A stretch of DNA of 64,000 nt, from contig NZ_FMZJ01000002.1 of NCBI RefSeq assembly GCF_900101455.1, positions 310,001 to 374,000 of the forward strand. The letters run 5' to 3'. Under the pieces are notes generated by a model, which was not told where the DNA came from, ran no database searches, and saw only the letters and a program-made list of their open reading frames with translations. This document shows positions 55,265 through 64,000 of the stretch, piece by piece. Made by a program: the position numbers and the translations under genes. Position 1 is the first letter of the stretch. Every line of letters begins with the position of its first letter. This DNA comes from Sphingomonas sp. YR710 (lineage in GTDB: Bacteria; Pseudomonadota; Alphaproteobacteria; Sphingomonadales; Sphingomonadaceae).

Positions 55265-56547
55265 GCTTGCTCCTCTTCGATCCAGGGCGGCAATGTGTCG
55301 CCCGCTATCAATGCCTCGATCGGCTGTCGGCCTCGCACTATCGCCCATTTGTTACCGGAAACCAGAACCTCCGGGGTCAGGGCTCGCGAATTATAGGTAT
55401 TGGCCATCGTCGCGCCATAGGCGCCCGCGGTCATGAACGTGACGAGATCGTCAGCCTTCACAACGTCCATCTGCCGCTTTTTGGCGAAGGTGTCACCGCT
55501 TTCGCAGATCGGCCCGACGATGTTCGCGGTCATTTTGTCGCCATTCGGGGTGACGCTGCGGATATCGTGCCAGGCATCGTAGAGGCTGGGTCGCATCAGA
55601 TCGTTCATCGCCGCATCGACGATCACGAACGGGTCGGTGACCCCGGGTTTGACCCGGATGACCTGCGACAGCAGCACGCCGGCATTGCCGACGATCACCC
55701 GGCCCGGCTCGAACACGAGCCGCACATTCCATCCCGCGGTAACTTCCGCCACCATCGCGCCATAGGCATCGGGCAAAGGCGGAATGGGCTTGGTCGGATC
55801 ATAAGGCACGCCCAGCCCGCCGCCGAGATCGGCGGTGGTGATCCGGTGTCCCGCGGCACGCAGATCGGCGATCAGCGTACCGACCCGCTCGAACGCCGCG
55901 CGCGATGGGCCAAGATCGGTCAACTGGCTGCCGATATGGACGGCAACGCCCTGCACCGCGAGGCCCGGCAGTGCGGCCGCACGGGCATAAGCCGCCATCG
56001 CACGATCATAAGCGACGCCGAATTTGTCTTCGGATCCGCCGGTCGAGATCTTGGCATGGGTGCCGGCGACGACATTCGGATTGACGCGGAACGCCACCGG
56101 CGCGCGCAGCCCCATCGCGACGGCCACTTCGGAAAGCATTTCCGCTTCGGGTTCGGATTCGATGTTGAACTGGAAAATGCCGTTTTCCAGCGCCAGCCGC
56201 ATTTCGGTGGCGGTCTTGCCGACACCCGAAAAGACGATCTTGCCGGCATCGATGCCCGCTGCCAGCGCGCGCAGCAGCTCGCCGCCCGAAACGACATCGG
56301 CGCCGAGACCCGCGCCGGCCAGGGTGGCCAGCACGGCACGGTTGGGGTTGGCCTTCACGGCAAAGGCAATCAGCGGGCCATGCGGGCCCGATTCCACATT
56401 GGCGAGCGCGGCCTTGAACACCGCGACATGGCGCTCGATCGTCGCGGTCGAATAAACATAGACGGGCGTGCCGACGGCTTCGGCGATCGCGGGCAGCGCG
56501 ACGTCCTCGGCGTGAAGCACGCCGTGCTTCAGGGTGAAATGGTCCAT
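55261..56547 (-). CDS. lysA: Diaminopimelate decarboxylase
   Basis: A 428-residue fold-III PLP enzyme performing the last lysine step. The PLP Lys is in IAFAVKANPN; GGGLGVPYD and the catalytic PICESGDTFA lie in the C-terminal half. dapD, the succinylase step of the same pathway, is 4 kb away. Confidence 0.96.
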   Translation of the reverse strand: MDHFTLKHGVLHAEDVALPAIAEAVGTPVYVYSTATIERHVAVFKAALANVESGPHGPLIAFAVKANPNRAVLATLAGAGLGADVVSGGELLRALAAGIDAGKIVFSGVGKTATEMRLALENGIFQFNIESEPEAEMLSEVAVAMGLRAPVAFRVNPNVVAGTHAKISTGGSEDKFGVAYDRAMAAYARAAALPGLAVQGVAVHIGSQLTDLGPSRAAFERVGTLIADLRAAGHRITTADLGGGLGVPYDPTKPIPPLPDAYGAMVAEVTAGWNVRLVFEPGRVIVGNAGVLLSQVIRVKPGVTDPFVIVDAAMNDLMRPSLYDAWHDIRSVTPNGDKMTANIVGPICESGDTFAKKRQMDVVKADDLVTFMTAGAYGATMANTYNSRALTPEVLVSGNKWAIVRGRQPIEALIAGDTLPPWIEEEQA

Positions 56548-56557
56548 AAGTGTGCGA

Positions 56558-56803
56558 TCAGCCTGGAGGAGGGAGGTCGAACCGGTCGTCGGGCCGGACC
56601 TGCGATTTGGTCAACACGTCGTCGCTGCGCGCCGGACGGGTTTCGGTTGGCGGCTTGAGCAGCGCGTCGACGTCCGGCTGGGAGGCCGCGGTCAACGGCT
56701 TGGGCGGGAGCATATGGCCCGTCGCCGGCTTCAGCGTCTCCTGCTTGCCGCAACCCGTAAGCGCGATCAGGGCGAGCGCGCCCAGCGCGGCGATTGTCTT
56801 CAT
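56558..56803 (-). CDS. Small lipoprotein
   Basis: An 81-residue lipoprotein (lipobox ALTGCG), Pro/Lys-rich and ending in DRFDLPPPG. Such proteins between argH and lysA are widespread and resemble LptM/YifL. Its ATG overlaps the argH stop, and it is 10 bases before lysA. Confidence 0.82.
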   Translation of the reverse strand: MKTIAALGALALIALTGCGKQETLKPATGHMLPPKPLTAASQPDVDALLKPPTETRPARSDDVLTKSQVRPDDRFDLPPPG

Positions 56804-58176
56804 GGTGCCGTCTCCAAAGCCACCAGCGCCTCGGCGATCCGGGCACGCACCTGTTCGGGCGCGGTGCCGCCATGGCTGCAGCGGCTGGCGACCGATGCAT
56901 CGACTGACAATGCCCCATAGACGCGCTCATCGATCCGCGGATCGATCGCCTTCAACGCATCGATCGGCAATTCGCCCAGCGCCAGGCCCTCATGCTCGGC
57001 CAGCTTGACCGCGGTGCCGGTGATATGGTGCGCTTCGCGGAACGGGATATCGGCGATTCGGACCAGCCAGTCGGCCAGATCGGTCGCGGTCGAAAAGCCG
57101 GCCTCGGCCGCGGCGCGCAGCCGGGGGACGTTGAACGTCACCGTCTCGATCATGCCGGTCATCGCCGCGATCGACAGCGCGAGCAGGTCGTGTGCCTCGA
57201 ATACCGGCGGCTTATCGTCCTGCATGTCCTTCGAATACGCGAGCGGCAGGCCCTTCATCGTCATGGTCAGCGCCATCATGCAGCCGGCGATCCGCCCCGA
57301 ATGGCCGCGCACCAGCTCGGCCGCGTCGGGGTTGCGCTTCTGCGGCATGATCGATGAGCCGGTCGAATAGGCATCGGGCAGCGAGATGAAGCCGTAAGGC
57401 TGGCTCGCCCAGATGATGAATTCCTCGGCCAGCCGCGACAGATGGAGGCTCAGCTGGGTCGCCGCCATCAGATAATCGAGCGCGAAATCGCGATCGGAAA
57501 CCGAATCGAGCGAATTGGCGGTCGGCCCGTCAAACCCGAGCGCCGCTGCCGTTGCCTCGCGATCGATCGGGAAGCCGGTGCCGGCGAGCGCAGCCGCGCC
57601 GAGCGGGCAGCGGTTGAGCCGGGCTCGGGCATCGGCGAAGCGGCTGCGATCGCGCGCGATCATCTCATAATAGGCCATCAGATGGTGGCCGAGCGTCACC
57701 GGCTGGGCGACCTGCAAATGGGTGAAGCCCGGCATCACGCTCGCGGCATGTTCGCCGGCGCGCGTGACGAGCGCCATCTGCAGCGCGGCCAAAGCGGCGT
57801 CGACGCCATCCATGGCATCGCGCACCCACAATTTGAAATCGGTCGCGACCTGGTCGTTGCGCGACCGCGCGGTGTGCAGCCGGCCCGCGGCCGGGCCGAT
57901 CAGTTCGGCCAGCCGGGTTTCGGTGGCCATGTGAATATCTTCGAGGGCCAGATCGACCGGTACGCCGTGCTCACGATATTCGCCGTGAATCGTGGCCAGC
58001 CCGTCGGCGATTGCGGATGCATCGGCCTGCGAAACGATGCCCTGTTTGGCCAACATTGCGACATGCGCCTGCGAGCCGGCAATATCCTGCTGCCAAAGTC
58101 GCTTGTCGAAGGGTATGGAGGCGTTAATTTCACGCATCACCGCGGCGGGCCCTTCAGCGAAGCGCCCTCCCCACAT
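56800..58176 (-). CDS. argH: Argininosuccinate lyase
   Basis: A 458-residue fumarase-superfamily enzyme, last step of arginine synthesis. [19 protein letters not shown] is the catalytic loop; [13 protein letters not shown] and [14 protein letters not shown] are also conserved. The start MWGGRF at 58176 is the family start and is only 16 bases from the divergent tlpA GTG. Confidence 0.96.
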   Translation of the reverse strand: MWGGRFAEGPAAVMREINASIPFDKRLWQQDIAGSQAHVAMLAKQGIVSQADASAIADGLATIHGEYREHGVPVDLALEDIHMATETRLAELIGPAAGRLHTARSRNDQVATDFKLWVRDAMDGVDAALAALQMALVTRAGEHAASVMPGFTHLQVAQPVTLGHHLMAYYEMIARDRSRFADARARLNRCPLGAAALAGTGFPIDREATAAALGFDGPTANSLDSVSDRDFALDYLMAATQLSLHLSRLAEEFIIWASQPYGFISLPDAYSTGSSIMPQKRNPDAAELVRGHSGRIAGCMMALTMTMKGLPLAYSKDMQDDKPPVFEAHDLLALSIAAMTGMIETVTFNVPRLRAAAEAGFSTATDLADWLVRIADIPFREAHHITGTAVKLAEHEGLALGELPIDALKAIDPRIDERVYGALSVDASVASRCSHGGTAPEQVRARIAEALVALETAP

Positions 58177-58192
58177 TTTGTTGGAGTCTTCC

Positions 58193-58759
58193 GTGCGGCC
58201 GCTAATCGTCCTGCTCCTCGCAATCCCACTGGCCGCCTGCGATAGTAAACCCGCAAGCTCGCCGCAAGGCGGCGTCCCCGCCGAATCGGTCGGCACGGTC
58301 GATATCGCCAGCCGTGGCAAGGAAATGCCGGCTATTCCCTTCACAGCGCCACAGGGCGGCCCGGCCACGCTCAGCCAGTTTCGCGGCAAGCCGCTGATGG
58401 TCAACCTGTGGGCGACCTGGTGCGCGCCGTGCGTCGCCGAGATGCCGACGCTGGACGGTCTCGCCAAGCGCGAAGGCGATCGGGTCCGCCTGATCGTCGT
58501 CAGCCAGGATCTGGAGGGTGCGAAGGTCGTCACGCCCTTCTTCAAGGCGAAGGGATTCACCACCCTGCAGCCCTATCTCGATCAGCAGAATGTGCTGATG
58601 CAGGCTTTGCGCACCGAAACGCTGCCCACCACCGTCTTTTACGATGCGAAAGGCAAGGAGCAGTGGCGTGTGCTGGGTGCGATGGACTGGAATGGCGACA
58701 GGGCGAAGAAACTGATCGATGATGCGTTGAACCCACCGACCGCGGCCACCACATCCTGA
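58193..58759 (+). CDS. TlpA-like thioredoxin lipoprotein
   Basis: A 188-residue lipoprotein: GTG start with GGAG six bases upstream, lipobox IPLAAC (Cys16), then a thioredoxin fold with WCAPC (Cys77, Cys80) in [14 protein letters not shown] and a cis-Pro TLPTT. A periplasmic reductant for cytochrome c or copper proteins is likely. Starts are divergent and nearly abut argH. Confidence 0.88.
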   Translation: MRPLIVLLLAIPLAACDSKPASSPQGGVPAESVGTVDIASRGKEMPAIPFTAPQGGPATLSQFRGKPLMVNLWATWCAPCVAEMPTLDGLAKREGDRVRLIVVSQDLEGAKVVTPFFKAKGFTTLQPYLDQQNVLMQALRTETLPTTVFYDAKGKEQWRVLGAMDWNGDRAKKLIDDALNPPTAATTS

Positions 58760-58792
58760 TCGCCGCGCGTTTCCCGTGCGGAGGAGATCCTC

Positions 58793-59584
58793 ATGACCGT
58801 TCGCCAGCCGACCCTGTTCATCCCGCATGGCGGCGGTCCCTGCTTTTTCATGGACGATCCCGCCGGCCGGTGGACGGGTATGGCCGCCTTCCTCCGCAGC
58901 CTGCCCGATCGGTTGCCGGCCCGGCCCGATGCGATCCTGCTGGTGTCGGGGCATTGGGAGACCGAAGGTTTCGCGTTCACGGCGAGCCCGCAGCCGCCGT
59001 TGATCTACGATTATTACGGGTTTCCGCCGCACACCTATGATCTGCGCTACGACGCGCCCGGCGATCCGGGGCTTGCCGGGCGCGCAAGTGCGCTGTTGAC
59101 CGGTGCCGGCATGGCTGCAGCGATCGACCCCACACGCGGGCTCGATCATGGCGTGTTCGTGCCCCTGAAGGTGGCGTGGCCCGATGCCGATGTGCCGGTG
59201 GTCGAAATGTCGGTCGATCGGGGGCTCGATCCCCGGCTTCATCTCGAAGCCGGGCGCGCATTGGCGCCGCTGCGCGACCAGAATGTGCTGATCGTCGGAT
59301 CGGGCATGAGCTATCACAATATGCGCGGTTATGGTGATCCGCGTTCGACGCCGCCGTCGCAGGCGTTCGACCGTTGGCTGGTCGCCGCTGTCGAGGCCGA
59401 TGCCGGCGCGCGGGCTGACCTGCTCACGCATTGGGCCGAGGCACCCGGCGGGCGTTCGTCGCACCCGCGCGAGGAGCATCTGATACCGCTGATGGTCGCT
59501 GCCGGCGCTGGCGATGGAACGGGCAAGCAGATCTATGGCGAGAAGGTTCTCGAAACGGCGATCTCAGGCTTCCGCTTCGATTGA
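58793..59584 (+). CDS. LigB/DODA-type extradiol dioxygenase
   Basis: A 263-residue class III dioxygenase-like protein. FIPHGGGPCFF, VSGHWETEGFAF, YDYYGFPPHTYDLRY and GLDHGVFVPLKV match the YgiD/DOPA-dioxygenase family with its metal-binding His residues. Physiological substrate unknown. Ends inside the 3' end of the convergent DedA gene (21-base overlap). Confidence 0.87.
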   Translation: MTVRQPTLFIPHGGGPCFFMDDPAGRWTGMAAFLRSLPDRLPARPDAILLVSGHWETEGFAFTASPQPPLIYDYYGFPPHTYDLRYDAPGDPGLAGRASALLTGAGMAAAIDPTRGLDHGVFVPLKVAWPDADVPVVEMSVDRGLDPRLHLEAGRALAPLRDQNVLIVGSGMSYHNMRGYGDPRSTPPSQAFDRWLVAAVEADAGARADLLTHWAEAPGGRSSHPREEHLIPLMVAAGAGDGTGKQIYGEKVLETAISGFRFD

Positions 59585-60163
59585 CCGTTCGATCGCGCGC
59601 CGGCGCCGGTGCCATTGCCACAGCTTCCAGATCAGGAAGCAGGTTCCCGGGATCGGCAACGCGATCAGAATCTGGTTCTTGTAGGGGGCAAGCGCATCGA
59701 GCATCCGATCGACGGTCGGGCCGAACAGGTAGCCGATGGTGGTGAATATCGCTGACCATATCAGGGCGGCAAAGGCGTTCAGCGAGGCAAATCGCCTGAA
59801 CGGGACATGCGTCAGACCCAGCGCGATCGGGCTTACGGTGCGCAGCCCGTACAGGAAACGAAAGACGATGATGTAGGCGGTTGGGTAGCGCTCGATGAAC
59901 GCCATCGCCTTGGCAAAGGCGGGGCGGTGGCGCGCGCGCGCCACGAACGGCCGATCACGGAAGCGCCGGCCGATCTGGAAGAACATCTCATCAGCCAGAA
60001 AGGCGCCGAACGCGGTTGCCAGCCAGGCAGCCCACAGCGGCATGACGCCGCGATGGGCAAGCACACCGCCGGCAATCGCGGCGGATTCGCCTTCGAACCC
60101 CGCCCACAATATGATCGCGACCGGGCCGTAATCCTGCAGATATTGCCCGAATGTCGTCATCAT
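59564..60163 (-). CDS. DedA/SNARE-associated family membrane protein
   Basis: A 199-residue membrane protein with the DedA core: GFEGESAAIAGGVLAHRG, LADEMFFQIGRRF, FRFLYGLRTVSPIALGLT with the conserved Arg residues. DedA proteins flip undecaprenyl phosphate or lipids. Start at 60163 or 60160 (adjacent ATGs). Confidence 0.88.
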   Translation of the reverse strand: MMTTFGQYLQDYGPVAIILWAGFEGESAAIAGGVLAHRGVMPLWAAWLATAFGAFLADEMFFQIGRRFRDRPFVARARHRPAFAKAMAFIERYPTAYIIVFRFLYGLRTVSPIALGLTHVPFRRFASLNAFAALIWSAIFTTIGYLFGPTVDRMLDALAPYKNQILIALPIPGTCFLIWKLWQWHRRRRAIERSIEAEA

Positions 60164-60232
60164 GCCCCCGCGCGCCGGCCGATGCCGAAACGCGATTCGC
60201 ATTGGTAACCAATTCGGTTGCCGGCGCCATTC

Positions 60233-60264
60233 AATTCCTCCCCGAGGAAACTCGGGTGGGAATT
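60233..60264. terminator. Hairpin after dapD
   Basis: AATTCCTCCCCGAG (60233-60246) pairs with CTCGGGTGGGAATT (60251-60264) at 13 of 14 positions with one G-U and one mismatch, closed by a GAAA loop. It begins four bases past the dapD stop but lacks a T-run. Confidence 0.55.
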
Positions 60265-60267
60265 ACC

Positions 60268-61089
60268 TCAGTCGCGCAGCAATTCGTTGATTCCGGTCTT
60301 CGATCGGGTCTGGGCATCGACCCGCTTGACGATCACCGCGCAATAGAGGCCCGGGCCGCCATCCTTGCCGGGCAGGGTGCCAGGCACGACCACCGAATAG
60401 CTCGGCACGCGGCCGATGAAGATCTCCCCGGTCGCGCGATCGACGATCTTGGTCGACGCGCCGAGATAGACGCCCATCGACAGCACCGCGCCCTCCTCGA
60501 CAATCACGCCTTCGGCGACTTCGGAACGCGCGCCGATAAAGCAATTATCCTCGATCACTACCGGGCCGGCCTGCAGCGGCTCAAGCACGCCACCGATGCC
60601 GACGCCGCCCGACAGATGGACGTTCTTGCCGATCTGCGCGCAACTGCCGACCGTCGTCCAGGTATCGACCATCGTGCCTTCGTCAACAAAGGCGCCAAGA
60701 TTGACGAAGCTGGGCATCAGCACCACGCCCTTGGCGATATGCGCGCCGCGGCGCACGATCGATCCGGGTACCGCACGGAAGCCGGCGCTGCGGAAATTCG
60801 CCTCGCCCCAACCCGCAAATTTGGACGGTACCTTGTCCCACCAGCTTGTGCTGCCCGATCCGCCGGGAATCAGCTCCATGTCGTTGAGCCGGAACGAGAG
60901 CAGGACAGCTTTCTTCAGCCACTGGTTGACGGTCCAGGCACCATCGGATTTCTCGGCGACGCGCATCGTTCCGGCGTCGAGCGCGGCCAGCGCATCGTTC
61001 ACCGCTTCGCGAATCTCGCCGGTTGTCGCGAAACCGATTGCGTCGCGATCGTCCCAAGCCTGTTCTATCACTGCCTGAAGATCGGCCAT
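60268..61089 (-). CDS. dapD: Tetrahydrodipicolinate N-succinyltransferase
   Basis: A 273-residue trimeric left-handed beta-helix enzyme of lysine and peptidoglycan precursor synthesis. The hexapeptide repeats run over [56 protein letters not shown] at 61089 has AGGGGA about nine bases upstream; an in-frame ATG at 61098 overlaps the previous stop as ATGA. Confidence 0.95.
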   Translation of the reverse strand: MADLQAVIEQAWDDRDAIGFATTGEIREAVNDALAALDAGTMRVAEKSDGAWTVNQWLKKAVLLSFRLNDMELIPGGSGSTSWWDKVPSKFAGWGEANFRSAGFRAVPGSIVRRGAHIAKGVVLMPSFVNLGAFVDEGTMVDTWTTVGSCAQIGKNVHLSGGVGIGGVLEPLQAGPVVIEDNCFIGARSEVAEGVIVEEGAVLSMGVYLGASTKIVDRATGEIFIGRVPSYSVVVPGTLPGKDGGPGLYCAVIVKRVDAQTRSKTGINELLRD

Positions 61090-61094
61090 TCCCG

Positions 61095-61760
61095 TCATTC
61101 CCCTAAGATCTGGTGGAGCCAATGGCCCACGTCGCTGATTTCAAAATCGATGAAGCTGCGATCGGCATCGCGCGTCGCCTGTTCCGATCCGTTGTTCACC
61201 CATACCGTCGTCATGCCGATCGCCTTGGCCGGCTTCAGATTGCGGGCCATATCCTCGACGAAGAGGGCTGTCGCCGGATCGACGTTCAACGCCTTTGTCA
61301 TGCTGTCATAGCTCGCTGCATGCGGCTTCGGCTGATAGGCGCAGGCGTGAATGTCGTGAATGGCCTCGAAGCTCTTCGACAGGCCGAGCTTCTCGAGCAC
61401 GCGACTCGCATAATTGGCGTCGCCGTTTGTGAAGACCAGTTTCCGGCCGGGCAGGCGGGCGACTGCCTCGATGAGTCGCCGATCCTCCTCCAGGGCATCC
61501 ATTTCGACGTCATGAACGAAGTCGAGGAACTCATGCGGGTCGATTCGGTGGTTCCGCATCAATCCGGAGAGCGTCGTGCCATGTTCATGAAATAAATTTT
61601 TCTGGATGCGGTGGGCCTCTTCGGCACTGCACCCCAACAGGCGCTGCACATACATACCCATCCTGACGTCGATCAGCCCGAAAAGGTCTGCCGACGCAGG
61701 ATAAAGTGTGTTGTCCAGATCGAAGATCCAGCTCTCGATATGGCTAAGCGCAGGCAGCAT
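61095..61760 (-). CDS. HAD-family pyrimidine 5'-nucleotidase
   Basis: A 221-residue HAD phosphatase. FDLDNTLYP is motif I, VFTNGD motif II, and [22 protein letters not shown] motif IV. It matches the Sdt1/PHM8-type pyrimidine 5'-nucleotidases found beside dapD. Confidence 0.88.
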   Translation of the reverse strand: MLPALSHIESWIFDLDNTLYPASADLFGLIDVRMGMYVQRLLGCSAEEAHRIQKNLFHEHGTTLSGLMRNHRIDPHEFLDFVHDVEMDALEEDRRLIEAVARLPGRKLVFTNGDANYASRVLEKLGLSKSFEAIHDIHACAYQPKPHAASYDSMTKALNVDPATALFVEDMARNLKPAKAIGMTTVWVNNGSEQATRDADRSFIDFEISDVGHWLHQILGE

Positions 61761-61849
61761 GATCGGTGCGGCCTAGTCGCTAAAATGCGCAATCGCAACC
61801 AATTGGTAACCATTCCCGTTCATGCTTAAGGTCGCCGGTTTCCGCGACA

Positions 61850-61864
61850 TTAAGCGATTCTTTA
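61850..61864. promoter_or_regulatory. Possible CtrA-like site upstream of the subtilase
   Basis: TTAA, seven bases, then TTTA; one mismatch from the CtrA pattern TTAA-N7-TTAA. It lies in a 155-base divergent gap between the nucleotidase and the subtilase. Confidence 0.3.
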
Positions 61865-61915
61865 GCGCCCTTCGGCATGCTGCGCTCCAAGGTTTTTGTA
61901 CTCGGAGCGTTGTGT

Positions 61916-64000
61916 ATGCGTACTCATTTTACCCGGGCGCGGGCTTGCGCCAGCATTTTGCCGTTGATTCTTCTGGCAGCATGCGGGGGCGGGGGCGGCG
62001 TCAGCTCCACCCCGACACCATCATCATCGGGTACGGGGAGCACCACCCCTAATCCATCGGCAACCACGACCGCCACCGATACGTCGTCAACCACGACCAC
62101 CACGACCACGGTGATGCCAACGCCGTCGACGACGGCCAACCCGTCGATCAATTATAACGACGCCGAATATAAATTGTCGAACGTCGACGTCGCCGCCAAC
62201 GCGCTCTCGGCCTATAACGCTGGCGCCACCGGCGCGGGCATCAAGATCGCGATCCTCGACAGCGGCCTTTCCGATCCGGGCAACCAGTTTTCCGGCCGAA
62301 TCGATGCCGCCAGCAAGGATATCGTGTCGAATCGCGGGATCGCCGATGTCGATGGCCATGGCACCTCGGTCGCCTCGATCGCTGCTGCCGGGCGCGATGG
62401 TAACGACATGATGGGTGTCGCCTTCAACGCGACCGTGCTCGTCGCCCGCACCGATACAGTGGGCAGCTGCGGCTCGAGTTCGGGTTGCCAGCATAATGAC
62501 GATATGCTCGCCAAGGGCGTGGACTACGCCCGGCAGAACGGCGCGAAGGTGATCAACATGTCGCTGGGCGGATCCTCCGCCAGCACGGCACTCGTCAATT
62601 CGGTCAAGGCGGCGGTTGCCGCCGGGATCGTGGTGGTGATTGCCGCCGGCAATGACGGCGCGGCCAATCCCGACGTGTTCGCGCAGATGGCGGCAACCAG
62701 CGGCATGAACGGCATGGTGGTCATCGCCGGCTCGCATGATGCCAATTACAATATCTCATCCTTTTCGGATCGCGCCGGCAATTACAGCCAATATTATCTG
62801 ACGGCGATGGGCGAAGCAGTACGCGGCTTCGACGAGAATTTCGGTCACTTCCTGTTCTCGGGCACCTCTTATTCGGCGCCGACGATCGCGGGCGCGATTG
62901 CCGTGCTCGAACAGGCGTTCCCGAACATGACCGGCAAGCAGATCGTCGACCTGCTTTATGCGACGGCAACCGACGCCGGCGCCGCCGGTGTCGATGGCGT
63001 CTATGGCCATGGTATTCTGAACCTTGCCAAGGCCTTCCAGCCGCAGGGCAGCAGCAGCCTGGCCGGTAGCACTGTACCGGTGTCGCTGACCAGCAATGGC
63101 ACGACCAGTCCCGCCATGGGCGACGCGATGGGCCAGACCGGAGCGTCGGTCGGCAAGACCGTGATTCTCGACAGCTACGGCCGCGCCTATGGCATCAACA
63201 TTGCCCAGACGATCGGCCATCAATCGGGGTCGCAGCCGCTGATTGGTTCACTGGTGGGCGACGTCCGTTCCACCAACCTGTCGCAAGGGCCGATCGCGGT
63301 ATCGCTGAACATCGCGCAGAGCCGTATGGGTGATGTTCCTGCCGATGTTGCGCGGCTCGGCCTCAATGATTCGGACGCGCGCGCGGTACGGATGTTGTCC
63401 GGCCGGGTAATGGCCCGTCTCGACAAGACGACGCAGGCGGTGTTCGGCCTGTCGGAAGGCGCCGGACGGCTGTCGGCAATGCTCGATGGCCGCGCCGATA
63501 TGCCATTCCTGGTCGCGCGTGGCCCCGACGAGACGCCGGGCTTCGCCACCCGCGACGGACAGGCCTTCGCAATCCACCATCAGCTTGGGTTTGGTGGGCT
63601 GACGGTGTCGGCGGAGCGCGGTTCGATGGTGAAGCCGATGTCTAGCCGCGACACGAGCGCGGGCTACAAGTCCGCCACCGTCCGGCTCGATCATCGTTTC
63701 AGCACGTTGGCGGTGTCGGGTGGTCTGGGCATCATGCGCGAAAATGCGAGCGTGCTCGGTGCGCGCTTCGGTACGGCGCTTGGTGGCGGTGGTGCTACCA
63801 CCGGAATGGTCGATCTGCGCGTCGATTGGCAGATGGGCGATGGCTGGTCGCTGTCGGGCGCCGTGCGCCAAAGCTGGACCCGCGCCGATCAGGGCGGCGC
63901 CCTGGTCAGCGGGCACCTGTGGAGCAATGCCTATGCCTTCGATCTGTCGAAGGTCGGCTATCAGCACCGCTTCGGCCTGCGCATTTCGCAGCCGGTGCGT
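61916..64000 (+). CDS. S8 subtilase with lipoprotein signal and probable autotransporter barrel (3' end outside window)
   Basis: The visible 695 residues start at an ATG with GGAG eight bases upstream. A signal with lipobox LLAAC (Cys23) is followed by GGGGG and a Ser/Thr/Pro linker. The subtilase domain has Asp115 (AILDSG), His148 (DGHGTS) and Ser318 (SGTSYSAP), plus the oxyanion Asn in AAGND. After about residue 380 the sequence becomes a linker and strands such as LRVDWQMGDGWSLSGAVRQSWTR, consistent with the beginning of an autotransporter barrel. The end is cut. It probably acts at the cell surface. Confidence 0.9.
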   Translation, partial: MRTHFTRARACASILPLILLAACGGGGGVSSTPTPSSSGTGSTTPNPSATTTATDTSSTTTTTTTVMPTPSTTANPSINYNDAEYKLSNVDVAANALSAYNAGATGAGIKIAILDSGLSDPGNQFSGRIDAASKDIVSNRGIADVDGHGTSVASIAAAGRDGNDMMGVAFNATVLVARTDTVGSCGSSSGCQHNDDMLAKGVDYARQNGAKVINMSLGGSSASTALVNSVKAAVAAGIVVVIAAGNDGAANPDVFAQMAATSGMNGMVVIAGSHDANYNISSFSDRAGNYSQYYLTAMGEAVRGFDENFGHFLFSGTSYSAPTIAGAIAVLEQAFPNMTGKQIVDLLYATATDAGAAGVDGVYGHGILNLAKAFQPQGSSSLAGSTVPVSLTSNGTTSPAMGDAMGQTGASVGKTVILDSYGRAYGINIAQTIGHQSGSQPLIGSLVGDVRSTNLSQGPIAVSLNIAQSRMGDVPADVARLGLNDSDARAVRMLSGRVMARLDKTTQAVFGLSEGAGRLSAMLDGRADMPFLVARGPDETPGFATRDGQAFAIHHQLGFGGLTVSAERGSMVKPMSSRDTSAGYKSATVRLDHRFSTLAVSGGLGIMRENASVLGARFGTALGGGGATTGMVDLRVDWQMGDGWSLSGAVRQSWTRADQGGALVSGHLWSNAYAFDLSKVGYQHRFGLRISQPVR

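Noticed and set aside
1-64000. tRNA, rRNA, insertion sequence, integrase or prophage genes
   Set aside because: I found no transposase or integrase motif and no cloverleaf or rRNA-like sequence; the tps operon shows no flanking repeats or integration site.

Overview
This window looks like the origin-proximal part of the chromosome of a sphingomonad (Alphaproteobacteria, Sphingomonadaceae). The GC content is high. The order mnmE-mnmG-rsmG-parA-parB facing holA-lptE-leuS, the PPSR/hemE pair flanking a DnaA-box region, the small DUF6489 gene, the PEPxxWA-CTERM sorting tail and the DUF3576 lipoprotein next to leuS all fit this family. I cannot name a species from sequence alone.

Layout. 1-4355: a chemotaxis block with a partial gene, a STAS protein, a membrane chemoreceptor, a soluble globin-coupled chemoreceptor and a divergent single-domain response regulator. 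4356-4861: a 506-base gene-free stretch with a strong hairpin. 4862-27005: a three-gene operon of an outer-membrane TpsB transporter, a 5710-residue repeat-built TpsA exoprotein and an exported CHAT-domain (caspase-like) protein. The genes overlap at TGATG and ATGA, and a perfect hairpin closes the operon. 27032-33119: a minus-strand housekeeping run (mmcB, DUF1491, thioesterase, ptsN, hpf, dnaQ, coaE, aroE, maf, PPSR). 33120-33406: the predicted chromosome origin. 33407-37016: hemE, hemJ, rho and a TerC-type membrane protein. 37017-39973: an AT-rich gap, a PEP-CTERM choice-of-anchor-A protein, a quinone oxidoreductase and an alkyltransferase. 40042-45827: DUF6489, mnmE, mnmG, rsmG, parA and parB with three parS palindromes. 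45894-50402: holA, lptE, leuS and DUF3576 on the minus strand. 50613-61760: a small outer-membrane protein, a ThiE-like protein, yggS, a CorA/ZntB transporter, a siroheme synthase with a vestigial methylase domain, galU, lysA, a small lipoprotein, argH, a TlpA thioredoxin, a LigB-type dioxygenase, a DedA protein, dapD and a pyrimidine 5'-nucleotidase. 61916-64000: a subtilase with a lipoprotein signal, cut by the window end and probably an autotransporter.

The stand-out system is the TpsB-TpsA-CHAT operon. The CHAT protein has its His-Cys dyad, a signal peptide and extra cysteines, so it should act outside the cytoplasm, and translational overlap suggests it is made together with the giant adhesin. 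My inference is that it matures, releases or guards the TpsA fibre. The second theme is origin organisation: a predicted oriC, three parS sites 7-10 kb away, one overlapping the mnmE start codon and one encoded inside rsmG, and parAB immediately beyond. I saw no rRNA, tRNA, CRISPR array, insertion sequence or prophage.
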